A DNA stretch of 64,000 bases from the NCBI GenBank assembly GCA_900544095.1, contig UQTV01000002.1:248001-312000 (forward strand). The letters are read 5' to 3'. The notes beneath the pieces are model-generated. The model ran no database searches. It saw nothing but the letters and a program-made list of their open reading frames with translations, and had not been told where the DNA came from. Shown piece by piece: positions 1 to 8,396 of this stretch; positions within the stretch are counted from its first letter, which is position 1, and the number at the start of each line of letters is the position of its first letter. The stretch is from an uncultured Collinsella sp. (lineage in GTDB: Bacteria; Actinomycetota; Coriobacteriia; Coriobacteriales; Coriobacteriaceae). The position numbers and the translations under genes are program-made.

Positions 1-667
1 CACCAATATCGAACAGCACTACGTCGCCGCGCTTGAGTACGGTGTCGTCGGGCTCGTGGTGCGGGTCGCCGGCGTTGGCGCCAAAGCTCACGATCGGCGG
101 AAAGCTGAAGCCCTCGCAGTCGTGCTTGCGATACAGACCAAGCATCTGGTCGGCAATCTCGCGCTCCGTCACGCCCTCGTGAACGAGCTTGATCGCGTCG
201 GCCATCACGGCGTCGTTAGCGGCCGAGGACACGCGCATGAGCTCCTGCTCGGCGGCATCCTTGTGGGTGCGCGCGGCGGTGACGGCAAAGTCGCCCAGGA
301 AAAACTCGCTGGCGGTGTGGCGCTCCATGAGCGGCATCAAAAAGCCGGAGCGCATGACGGTATCGATGCCGAGCGGCTTGATCGGATCGATCTCGCGAGC
401 GATGGCGTCGGCCACGATATCGGTATCGGTGTGGTAGGCGACGCGGGCATTGTCGTACTCGGGCAGCTGATGCAGGGCGTTGACCAAGATTACGGGCTCG
501 TCATCGCGCGCGAGCAGCACACCGCAAAAACGCTCGAACATATCGGCATAAAAGCCGGTCAGGTAATAGATCGACCACGGGTCGTTTACGAGCAGCTGTG
601 CGCCGGGGTGCTGAGCCTCGAGCGCATCGAGCACGCGCGCCACGCGCCGTTCATCGACATGTGCCAT
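1..667 (-). CDS. M24 family metallopeptidase (Xaa-Pro aminopeptidase/dipeptidase-like), C-terminus outside window
   Basis: The reverse-strand frame begins at an ATG at 667 preceded by a GAAAGGA ribosome site and runs off the left edge, so about 222 residues are visible. The N-terminal creatinase-like domain contains DPWSIYYLTGFYAD. The start of the pita-bread catalytic domain is visible near residue 195 as FGANAGDPHHEPDD followed by LFDIG, the usual first histidine and first metal-ligand aspartate of M24 enzymes. The remaining metal ligands lie beyond the window. The family removes residues next to proline from peptides in the cytoplasm. Xaa-Pro dipeptidase and aminopeptidase cannot be told apart from this half. 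It stands alone, with about 460 bases of non-coding sequence upstream. Confidence 0.85.
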   Translation of the reverse strand, partial: MAHVDERRVARVLDALEAQHPGAQLLVNDPWSIYYLTGFYADMFERFCGVLLARDDEPVILVNALHQLPEYDNARVAYHTDTDIVADAIAREIDPIKPLGIDTVMRSGFLMPLMERHTASEFFLGDFAVTAARTHKDAAEQELMRVSSAANDAVMADAIKLVHEGVTEREIADQMLGLYRKHDCEGFSFPPIVSFGANAGDPHHEPDDTVLKRGDVVLFDIG

Positions 668-808
668 GAAACATCCTTTCGCTAGGGTGCCACCATGGTA
701 TCCCCAATGCCAGGGTAGTCAATTTGCGACGGGGCTATTATAGCTGTGTCCAACATGCAGAATGATCGGGCAAAAGTAGTCATAAGAGGGCCGTTCCAAA
801 TGGGCTGG

Positions 809-968
809 TTTCAAAAGTATGGTGGATTACGGGGCTGGACCTGTATTACTTGACCATGAGAAGAATCGCGAAATTAAAACCGCAGGTAGACGGCTTATCA
901 AAAATCGAAAATTGCCGGTATGGATGGGGGTCTCCGAATCAGCCCCGTAATCCGGCATAGTTTTGAAA
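809..968. repeat. Structured inverted-repeat element, copy 1
   Basis: Arms 809-836 and 941-968 are complementary at 25 of 28 positions. They enclose about 104 bases that contain AAAACCGCAGGTAGA (near 880) and CGGTATGG. The same internal motifs occur between the arms of another inverted repeat at 28121-28247, so this appears to be one member of a dispersed family. It could be a MITE-like element or a structured RNA. No open reading frame is associated. Confidence 0.6.
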
Positions 969-1010
969 TGGCACTAAAGTAGGCACAAGCTAAATACCAA
1001 TTCCAAGGAT

Positions 1011-1077
1011 AGTTGCGGTGGAATAGTTCCTGGATGCCGGGGTTTTGGCGGAAATCAGGAACTATTCCACCGCAACT
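1011..1077. repeat. Perfect 22-bp inverted repeat with 23-base loop
   Basis: Arm 1011-1032 starts AGTTGCGGTGGAATAG and arm 1056-1077 is its exact reverse complement, with a 23-base loop rich in G and T. It lies 57 bases beyond the stop codon of the minus-strand operon. There is no T-run on either side, so it is not a classical intrinsic terminator. Confidence 0.65.
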
Positions 1078-1133
1078 GAGGAGGGCAGGGTGGATGGCAG
1101 GGTAGCTTAAAGAGCCCGTCCCTAATTAGTTAC

Positions 1134-1532
1134 TTAGACTCGGTCGATATCCATGCTGGCGACGAGGTCGATGCTGGTGTTGAGGAGGTTCTCCAGCACG
1201 ACGTCGCCCATGCGGATGGGGGCGTTGACGACTAGGCCACGGATGAGGTTCATGGCTTGGGCGTGGAGTGCCAGCGGGATGGCATCGGCGGTGCGCACGG
1301 GCAGCAGAGCCTCATCGCCGCCGGATACGGCAACGGTGGTGGTGAGCACGCGCATGGGGCAGGTGAGCTCCTGATGTGCGAACTTATCGCCGCGCGGGCA
1401 GTTGTTGCCGGTCACGGAGCGAACTTCCACCACGGCGCCATTTGCGTCGCGCTCCACCTCTACGGTTAGGAGGCACTCGGATGGGCAGGTGGTGCAGTTG
1501 AACTGCAAGGTCTCGGTCGCATTCTTGCTCAT
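1134..1532 (-). CDS. DUF1667 family cysteine-rich protein
   Basis: This 132-residue cytoplasmic protein has C13, C16 and C20 (CTTCPSEC), NNCPRG near residue 45 and TCPMRVLTTTV. That cysteine pattern and the conserved CPMRVLTTTV stretch are typical of DUF1667 proteins, which are found next to glycerol-3-phosphate-dehydrogenase-like FAD enzymes in many anaerobes and probably carry a metal or Fe-S centre. It starts 3 bases after the stop of the upstream FAD oxidoreductase and is the last gene of a three-gene operon. A role as a small electron-transfer or assembly partner of the two oxidoreductases is inferred from context. The substrate is unknown. Confidence 0.85.
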   Translation of the reverse strand: MSKNATETLQFNCTTCPSECLLTVEVERDANGAVVEVRSVTGNNCPRGDKFAHQELTCPMRVLTTTVAVSGGDEALLPVRTADAIPLALHAQAMNLIRGLVVNAPIRMGDVVLENLLNTSIDLVASMDIDRV

Positions 1533-1535
1533 GAG

Positions 1536-2882
1536 CTATGCCTCCTCAACGGGATCGACGGACAGGACAATCCCGCTGGCACCCAGGTCGAGTGCGCGCT
1601 GAATCGCCTTTGCCGGCAGCGGGAAGCTTTCCATAACGCTCGGTTTAAACGGGCGGACCTTGCCGGCGAACAGTTCTTCGTCGCCTGCCAGAATGCGCAC
1701 GCGGGCGGCGTCGACTGGTCGGCGCACGCGGAAGTTGAGCTTGGTGAGCGCCGCGGCCGTAATGCGTCCCGGCAGCGCGTATCCCGCAATGCCGGCAGGG
1801 GAGACGGTGAGCTCGCAGTCCGGAACGAGGCCCGCGCCGGTTTCCAGCGCGTACGCCGCTGCAGCTGCGCCAGCCCTCTCGGACTCAGTCGTCACATTGT
1901 CTGCCAGGTCGTGCACGTGCAGCACGTTGCCGCAGGCAAAGATGCCCGGCACGCCCGTCTGCAGGCTCTGATCCACCACGGCGCCGCGCGTGCGCGGGTC
2001 AAGCTCTACACCCGCGGCAACCGAAAGCTCGTTCTCGGGAATCAGACCCACCGAAAGCAGCAGTGTGTCGCACGGAACAATGCGCTCGGTACCCGGAATG
2101 GGCGCCAGGTGCTCGTCGACCTGACTCACCTCGACGGCCTCCACGCGGTCGTGCCCGATCACACGCGTCACAGTGGTGGACAGGTGCAGCGGAATGCCAA
2201 AGTCGTCCAGACAGTTCTTGACGTTGCGGCGCAGGCCGTTAGCGTATGGCATGAGCTCGTACACGCCCTCGACCGAAATCCCCTCGAGCGTGCAGCGACG
2301 TGCCATGATCAGCCCGATATCGCCCGAACCCAAAATGACGGCGCGCGAGCCGGGTTTGAGGTTCTCGATATTGATGTATCGCTGCGCCAGGCCGGCCGTA
2401 AACACGCCGGCGGGACGACTGCCGGGGATCTTGATCTCGCTGCGGGTGCGCTCGCGGCAACCCATGGCAAGGACAATCGCGCGCCCGGTGAGCTGCAGCA
2501 TACCGGAGGGATTCATGAGCGTGACGGTGTGGAGTGAGGCGTCTTCCGTGGACGCGCCCGAATCAATTCCAAGCACCATGCTGTCCAAGAACAGCTCAAT
2601 GTCGGTCGCGCGCACTTGGTCGATAAAACGCTGTGCATACTCGGGGCCAGTGAGCTCCTGTTTAAAGTGCGACAGGCCAAAGCCGGGGTGGATACACTGG
2701 CGGAGGATTCCGCCCAGGTGTTGCTCGCGCTCCACGATGGCCACGCGCGCTCCGGCCTTATGCGCAGCCAGCGCGGCCGCCATGCCGGCGGGGCCGCCAC
2801 CGATGACGACCACGTCGAACGCTTGCGTTGCCACGGCCTCAACGGCATCGCTATTAATCGCGCTCGATTTGAACTCCGCCAT
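1536..2882 (-). CDS. NAD(P)/FAD-dependent oxidoreductase
   Basis: This 448-residue flavoprotein has an N-terminal dinucleotide-binding motif IGGGPAGMAA (about residues 27-36) and then REQHLGGILRQCIHPGFG. A second nucleotide-binding site, VILGSGDIGLIMAR, lies in the middle, and a late FAD-contacting GIFACGNVLHVHD matches the pyridine nucleotide-disulfide oxidoreductase fold. It probably takes electrons from NAD(P)H or passes them to it. It follows the GlpA-like gene after one base and precedes the DUF1667 gene by three, so the three are almost certainly co-transcribed. The trio resembles the anaerobic glycerol-3-phosphate dehydrogenase-like modules of Firmicutes and Actinobacteria. The physiological substrate is not proven by sequence. 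Confidence 0.85.
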   Translation of the reverse strand: MAEFKSSAINSDAVEAVATQAFDVVVIGGGPAGMAAALAAHKAGARVAIVEREQHLGGILRQCIHPGFGLSHFKQELTGPEYAQRFIDQVRATDIELFLDSMVLGIDSGASTEDASLHTVTLMNPSGMLQLTGRAIVLAMGCRERTRSEIKIPGSRPAGVFTAGLAQRYINIENLKPGSRAVILGSGDIGLIMARRCTLEGISVEGVYELMPYANGLRRNVKNCLDDFGIPLHLSTTVTRVIGHDRVEAVEVSQVDEHLAPIPGTERIVPCDTLLLSVGLIPENELSVAAGVELDPRTRGAVVDQSLQTGVPGIFACGNVLHVHDLADNVTTESERAGAAAAAYALETGAGLVPDCELTVSPAGIAGYALPGRITAAALTKLNFRVRRPVDAARVRILAGDEELFAGKVRPFKPSVMESFPLPAKAIQRALDLGASGIVLSVDPVEEA

Positions 2883-2883
2883 C

Positions 2884-4347
2884 CTAGCGCACCCCCTTCA
2901 AAGGACCCTCGACCAGCCAAGAACCGGCATCCTCTAACAGTACTTCGCTGGGGTCGCAGCCCAGCTCGCGCGCCAGGATCGCCACCACACGGCTCTGGCA
3001 AAAGCCGCTTTGGCACCGACCCATGCCGGCGCGACAGCGGCGTTTGACGCCTTCGACCGAAACCGCGCCCGGCTGGCGTCGGATCGCGGCCACAATCTCG
3101 GCTTCGGGCACCGTCTCGCAGCGGCAAACGATCTGCCCCCACGCAGGGTCGGACTCGATGAGCTCTTCCTTGCGCGCAAGCGGCGCACGGTCAAAGTCGT
3201 CCGGCGCGCGGCGAATCGGGTCCCAATCGTCCCGTTCATGCAGGGCAACGCCCGCCTCGCGCATCACGTGCTCCATGCGCTCGGCAATGGCCGGCGCGCT
3301 TGCCACACCCGGTGACTGAATACCCGCCGCCTGGAACAGCCCCGGCACCACGGCCGACTGTCCAATAAAGAAGTCGTTCGTTCCCTGAATGACCGGACGC
3401 CCGCCGGCAAATGCGCGCACCACGCGGCGCGTGTCCAGATCGGGCACCAGCTTGCGCGCGCCGGTCAGCAGCGCGTTCACATCGCTTGCATAGGTCTGCG
3501 TGTCACCCGGCTCGCGCACGGCAGCCGTGGCGGTTATCACTGTGTTGCTGTGCACGGTGCCCGTGACAATAACGCCCTTCGAAATCGGCGTCGGCACCGG
3601 GTAGAGCGGCATGAGCGTGCGCGGTTCCTTGTCCAGCACCACGATGTTGCCCTGACGCCAGACCATCTGGAACTCCTCGGCGCCAACCATATGCGAGATG
3701 TCCGCGGCACCGTTGCCCGCGGCGTTGATCAGATAGCGGCAGCGCACGTCTCCGGCGGGCGTCGCCAGCGTAAAGCGCGCAGCCCCGTCGGTAGCCTCGC
3801 TGCCAGCAACCTCAATCGCTTCCACCGGTGCGGAGCGCATAAACGTCACCCCGTTGGCGACGGCGTTCTCCAGCGCGGCAATGGCGACCTCAAACGGATC
3901 CACAAAGCCAGTGGAGGGACACCACAGCGCGCACGTCGCCTCGGCACTGGCCCGCGGCTCTAATTCGTGGATGCGGTTGGGTCCGACGATTGACAGCTCG
4001 GGCACGCCGTTGGCATGGCCGTTGCACCGCAGCTTCTCCAGCTGCGCGCGGTCCTCGTCGTTAAAGCCCAACACCATCGACCCGGTGCGGCAGAACAGAA
4101 AGCCCAGCTCCTGCGCCCACGCACCGTACAACTCGCAGCCACGGGCGTTGACCTGCGCCTTTACGGTGCCAGGGGCCGGATCGTAGCCGGCGTGCACCAG
4201 ACCGCCGTTGGCCTTCGATGCGCCCAGTGCGATATCGTTGGCCGCCTCGACCACACAAATGGACAGGTCATAGCGCGCGAGCTGCCTCGCGATGGCGCAC
4301 CCGGTGATGCCCGCGCCCACAATCGCGATATCAAACGTTTCCGTCAC
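2884..4347 (-). CDS. GlpA-like FAD-dependent oxidoreductase with C-terminal [2Fe-2S] BFD domain
   Basis: This 487-residue protein starts with a Rossmann FAD motif, VGAGITGCAIAR (residues 10-21), followed by the DAO-type fold seen in glycerol-3-phosphate dehydrogenase GlpA and in hydroxyglutarate oxidases. The C-terminal 80 residues form a BFD-like [2Fe-2S] domain: C408-x-C410, then C438, C445 and C450 in KRRCRAGMGRCQSGFC. It probably oxidises glycerol 3-phosphate or a related hydroxy acid and hands electrons to the next gene's flavoprotein. It is the first gene of the operon, with a GGGAGGC ribosome site. A TTGACAG-G-CTGTCAA palindrome lies 18 bases upstream of the start. glpA is possible, but no glpB or glpK is present to settle it. 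Confidence 0.8.
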   Translation of the reverse strand: MTETFDIAIVGAGITGCAIARQLARYDLSICVVEAANDIALGASKANGGLVHAGYDPAPGTVKAQVNARGCELYGAWAQELGFLFCRTGSMVLGFNDEDRAQLEKLRCNGHANGVPELSIVGPNRIHELEPRASAEATCALWCPSTGFVDPFEVAIAALENAVANGVTFMRSAPVEAIEVAGSEATDGAARFTLATPAGDVRCRYLINAAGNGAADISHMVGAEEFQMVWRQGNIVVLDKEPRTLMPLYPVPTPISKGVIVTGTVHSNTVITATAAVREPGDTQTYASDVNALLTGARKLVPDLDTRRVVRAFAGGRPVIQGTNDFFIGQSAVVPGLFQAAGIQSPGVASAPAIAERMEHVMREAGVALHERDDWDPIRRAPDDFDRAPLARKEELIESDPAWGQIVCRCETVPEAEIVAAIRRQPGAVSVEGVKRRCRAGMGRCQSGFCQSRVVAILARELGCDPSEVLLEDAGSWLVEGPLKGVR

Positions 4348-4364
4348 AGTGCCTCCCAGACAAG

Positions 4365-4379
4365 TTGACAGGCTGTCAA
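4365..4379. promoter_or_regulatory. 15-bp palindrome upstream of the FAD-oxidoreductase operon, probable operator
   Basis: TTGACAGGCTGTCAA is a perfect 7-1-7 dyad lying just upstream of the ribosome site of the GlpA-like gene. Position and symmetry fit a dimeric repressor site (GntR or FadR type is one possibility). No cognate regulator is encoded next to it. Confidence 0.45.
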
Positions 4380-4537
4380 TAGGACTATCCTACGGTCTGC
4401 ACACCCCCAGCGCGGCGGCAATGCGGCGAACTGCCCCGCAACACCCGCCAACGGCAGGCGAGGTCCGGCCCAGCACGGATGCCGGCCACGTTAGACCGCG
4501 AGATCTTCCCACCAAACATCGCGGTCGTCGCCGTTAC

Positions 4538-4875
4538 CTGTTACAGATTGAGATGCTGCGTCCACAGGCACACGTTCGTCTCGATTTGTAACAGTAAGAA
4601 CTGTTTTTGGGTTCCAGATGTTACAGTTCGAGATTTAAGTCGGGGAGAGAATGGTTTGTCTAAATCTGTAACATCTGGGACTGTATTTGCCGGGTAACTG
4701 TTACAGATTGAGATATTCGGTTCGGACGGTTTTCTACGTCTCGATCTGTAACAGTTAGACTAGGATTTGGGTTCCAGATGTTACAGATCGAGACGTTAGT
4801 CTGGCGGGTCATCCGTTTGTCTCGATCTGTAACATCTAGACCCGGATTCCGCCTCCACCTGTTACAGATTGAGAT
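4538..4875. repeat. Array of nine 17-bp repeats in alternating orientation, 40-bp period
   Basis: Repeat units start at 4538, 4578, 4618, 4658, 4698, 4738, 4778, 4819 and 4859, and alternate strictly between forward and reverse. The forward consensus is MTGTTACAGATYGAGAY. The spacers are 23 bases (one is 24). Neighbouring forward-reverse units can pair as hairpins with 23-base loops. The outer base alternates C,C then A,A in units 1-2, 3-4, 5-6 and 7-8, which identifies these as the pairing partners. The stems of 3-4 and 5-6 extend by 4 and 3 further pairs. Loop spacers differ, whereas the between-hairpin linkers are similar to each other. The array is not a CRISPR, because the repeats are not all in one orientation and no cas gene is present. 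Confidence 0.9.
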
Positions 4876-4975
4876 GTTTGTGTCCGCGCCAGCCCCGCCC
4901 CTAGCCGTGGTCCCATATAAACAAACCCCGTGGTAAACTTGTCCGAAAATGTTAATATTCCGAAAGGTACCCGCA

Positions 4976-5407
4976 ATGTCCAAGTACATCTCCGAGCTCA
5001 TGTCGCCGCAGCTTATGGGCGTCGTCTATGCCTTTGTTGGCTTTATCATCGCCCTGTATGTGCTGTCGGTCGTCTATGTGTTCATCGACGCTCGCCGCCG
5101 CGGCGCCAGCGCCTACGTGGCATGGGGCATCATCGCCCTCATCCCGTTTGTAGGCCTCATCGCCTATCTGGTCCTGCGCCCGCACTCCTACGCGTCCGAC
5201 CGCGAGGAGCAGGAGCTGGACATGGCTCTGCGCGAGCGCCAGCTTGCCCAGTACGGCACCTGCCCACAGTGCGGCGCGCCCATCGAGAAGGACTTCGTCG
5301 TCTGCCCGGTGTGCGATACCCAGGTTCGCAATGTCTGCCCCAGCTGCCATCGCCCGCTCGATGCGCACTGGAAGGTCTGCCCTTACTGCCGAACTCGCAT
5401 CCAGTAA
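4976..5407 (+). CDS. Membrane-anchored double zinc-ribbon protein
   Basis: The protein has 143 residues. The start at 4976 is chosen over an in-frame ATG at 4949 because GAAAGG lies at the right distance. Two hydrophobic segments (about residues 12-37, MGVVYAFVGFIIALYVL..., and 46-64, VAWGIIALIPFVGLIAYLVL) resemble PLDc_N-type membrane anchors. A cytoplasmic tail follows with two zinc ribbons: CPQC...CPVC and CPSC...CPYC. This architecture is common in small actinobacterial and Firmicutes membrane proteins of unknown function. No enzymatic residues are visible. It lies between the repeat array and thrS, and a GC-rich hairpin at 5503-5533 separates it from thrS, so it is probably monocistronic. 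Confidence 0.75.
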   Translation: MSKYISELMSPQLMGVVYAFVGFIIALYVLSVVYVFIDARRRGASAYVAWGIIALIPFVGLIAYLVLRPHSYASDREEQELDMALRERQLAQYGTCPQCGAPIEKDFVVCPVCDTQVRNVCPSCHRPLDAHWKVCPYCRTRIQ

Positions 5408-5502
5408 CGCATCCATCGCCGGGCCGGCCGCAAGCTACGGGCACGCCGCAAGCCGCGCGCGCCCCACACCCCGCCCCACACGATGAAGCATGCGTAGAAA
5501 AT

Positions 5503-5533
5503 CGCCCGCCGTGCCATTAAGGTGCGGCGGGCG
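5503..5533. terminator. GC-rich hairpin, probable bidirectional terminator
   Basis: CGCCCGCCG (5503-5511) pairs with CGGCGGGCG (5525-5533) around a short loop. It is preceded by AAAAT and followed by CTTGTAT. It separates the zinc-ribbon gene from the thrS promoter. Confidence 0.5.
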
Positions 5534-5534
5534 C

Positions 5535-5562
5535 TTGTATACCAAGGCAACCTGCCTATAAT
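5535..5562 (+). promoter_or_regulatory. thrS promoter
   Basis: A TTGTAT box (5535-5540), a 16-base spacer and a perfect TATAAT (5557-5562) lie about 70 bases upstream of the thrS start. No T-box antiterminator sequence is seen in the leader. Confidence 0.65.
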
Positions 5563-5632
5563 GATGCAAGTCAAAAACGCCGAGCGCATCGCACGCACTT
5601 GCATCAGGCATCCGAGAGGAGAAAACATACCC

Positions 5633-7396
<1,764 letters not shown>

Positions 7397-7418
7397 CACA
7401 AACCATACAAGAATTAAC

Positions 7419-7454
7419 AAAGGCGATCGTCCTCGCGGGCGGTCGCCTTTTTTG
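7419..7454 (+). terminator. thrS intrinsic terminator
   Basis: AAGGCGATCG pairs with CGGTCGCCTT around a short loop and is followed by TTTTTT, about 20 bases after the thrS stop. Confidence 0.85.
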
Positions 7455-7468
7455 TTGTCTATAGAAGA

Positions 7469-7495
7469 AAAGCCGCTGGTTAGGGCGGCTTTTTT
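7469..7495 (+). terminator. Second terminator hairpin before the loaP region
   Basis: AAAGCCGC pairs with GCGGCTTT and is followed by a T-run. With the preceding hairpin it insulates loaP from thrS. Confidence 0.7.
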
Positions 7496-7500
7496 GTTGT

Positions 7501-7636
7501 GCAAAAAGGTACAGGTTTTTGTAGAGGCGTATGGAGATGTGTCCGTTCGCGCTGCAATTTGTGTAATCTGGGAAAACGTGAGCAGTTTGCTCGTATAATG
7601 AGCAACGTCGAAAGATACAAAAACCTGTACTTTTGC
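7501..7636. promoter_or_regulatory. Inverted repeats framing a promoter upstream of loaP (possible invertible promoter)
   Basis: The left arm 7501-7523 and right arm 7616-7636 are reverse complements (core GTACAGGTTTTTGTA) apart from a two-base gap. They enclose 92 bases with a perfect TATAAT at 7594-7599 that points towards loaP and sits in its own short dyad (GCTCgtataatGAGC). No good -35 box is visible at the expected distance. The arrangement matches invertible promoters that phase-vary capsule genes in other gut bacteria. No recombinase lies in the window. Confidence 0.55.
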
Positions 7637-7721
7637 GACTGCGCCTAGCTGCGAGCGAGAAGCCTGTTCTAAACGCCCTTGCATTTGCGTGCATCGCAAA
7701 TCCAAAAGAGGGGGCGAGAAC

Positions 7722-8312
7722 ATGGAACAGACGGCACGGCGCCAAGAGAAGCTGCCGGGCGCATTTAACGGCGCCACCACCAACAGCCAGCACGGCCGCG
7801 TTCGCTGGTATCTGGTCCACACCCCCAACGGCAAAGAGCGCGAGACCTGCGAAAAGGTGCGCCGTATTATCCCACACGAGCTGATGCAGAACGCTTTTGT
7901 GATGCAAAAGGAGTTCTGGTTTAAGCGGGACGGCGCATGGTCGCTCCAAACCAAACCCATGTACAAGGAATACTTCTTCGTCGCCACGCACGATGCCGCT
8001 GCGCTCGATAGGGCTTTGGCCCAGTTGAGTTTTGGCTGCCGCATTGCTGGCAGCAGGGAGCGGGCCTATGCGCCCATGCCGGACGATGCACAGGACTGGT
8101 ACCGCAGCGTGCTCGACGACGACGACGTGGTGCGCAACAGCGTGGCGCGCATAGAAGACGGTGTGCTGCACATAGAACAGGGGCCCTTGGTGGGGCAAGA
8201 GGCCCGTGTGCACAAGATCGACCGTCGTAAACGCTGGTGCTTGGTGGACGTAGGCGAAGGCGATTCCAGCTTTAGGGAAGTGCTTCCGCTCGACGTTCCC
8301 ATCAAAACGTAA
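7722..8312 (+). CDS. loaP: LoaP/NusG-family processive antiterminator
   Basis: This 196-residue protein has an N-terminal NGN domain beginning RVRWYLVHTPNGKERETCEKV, where WYLVHT and the paired basic/acidic helix are typical of NusG paralogues. It ends with a KOW motif, GPLVGQEARVHKIDRRKRWCLVDV. The start at 7722 is preceded by GAGGGGGCGAG; an in-frame ATG at 7689 is poorer. LoaP proteins bind RNA polymerase and a leader hairpin and let it read through terminators in long polysaccharide or polyketide operons. Its position directly before the capsule operon supports that role here. Regulation of loaP itself may depend on the promoter between inverted repeats upstream. Confidence 0.88.
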   Translation: MEQTARRQEKLPGAFNGATTNSQHGRVRWYLVHTPNGKERETCEKVRRIIPHELMQNAFVMQKEFWFKRDGAWSLQTKPMYKEYFFVATHDAAALDRALAQLSFGCRIAGSRERAYAPMPDDAQDWYRSVLDDDDVVRNSVARIEDGVLHIEQGPLVGQEARVHKIDRRKRWCLVDVGEGDSSFREVLPLDVPIKT

Positions 8313-8396
8313 GGGAGACGTTGCACCGGCAATTCATTCGTTTTTTGAATTCGTGGATGGGGGGGGGTTCCTGGGGACAGGGACGTAAGTTTTATC
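8313..8396 (+). promoter_or_regulatory. Leader between loaP and the capsule operon with a G9 tract
   Basis: Contains an AATTCA...TGAATT hairpin (near 8330) and nine consecutive G residues (8359-8367), then GGGGACAGGGACG. It is a candidate LoaP target or phase-variable tract. No separate promoter is obvious. Confidence 0.35.

Larger units (their letters stand above)
668..1133. other. Intergenic region with two inverted-repeat elements
   Basis: No convincing gene is seen. The stretch lies between the start of the peptidase gene and the end of the DUF1667 gene, both on the minus strand. It holds the inverted repeats at 809-968 and 1011-1077, described separately. Short open frames here have no ribosome site. 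Confidence 0.6.

Noticed and set aside
56..685. Forward frame over the M24 peptidase
   Set aside because: The reverse strand has a clear M24 sequence with start and ribosome site; the forward frame has neither.
4538..4875. CRISPR array
   Set aside because: Repeats alternate in orientation, are only 17 bases long, some spacers resemble each other, and no cas gene is present.
4660..5001. Reverse-strand open frame of 113 codons over the repeat array
   Set aside because: Its sequence is only the translation of the repeats (recurring SICN and VTDRD words), it has no ribosome site, and the 40-bp period is not a multiple of three.
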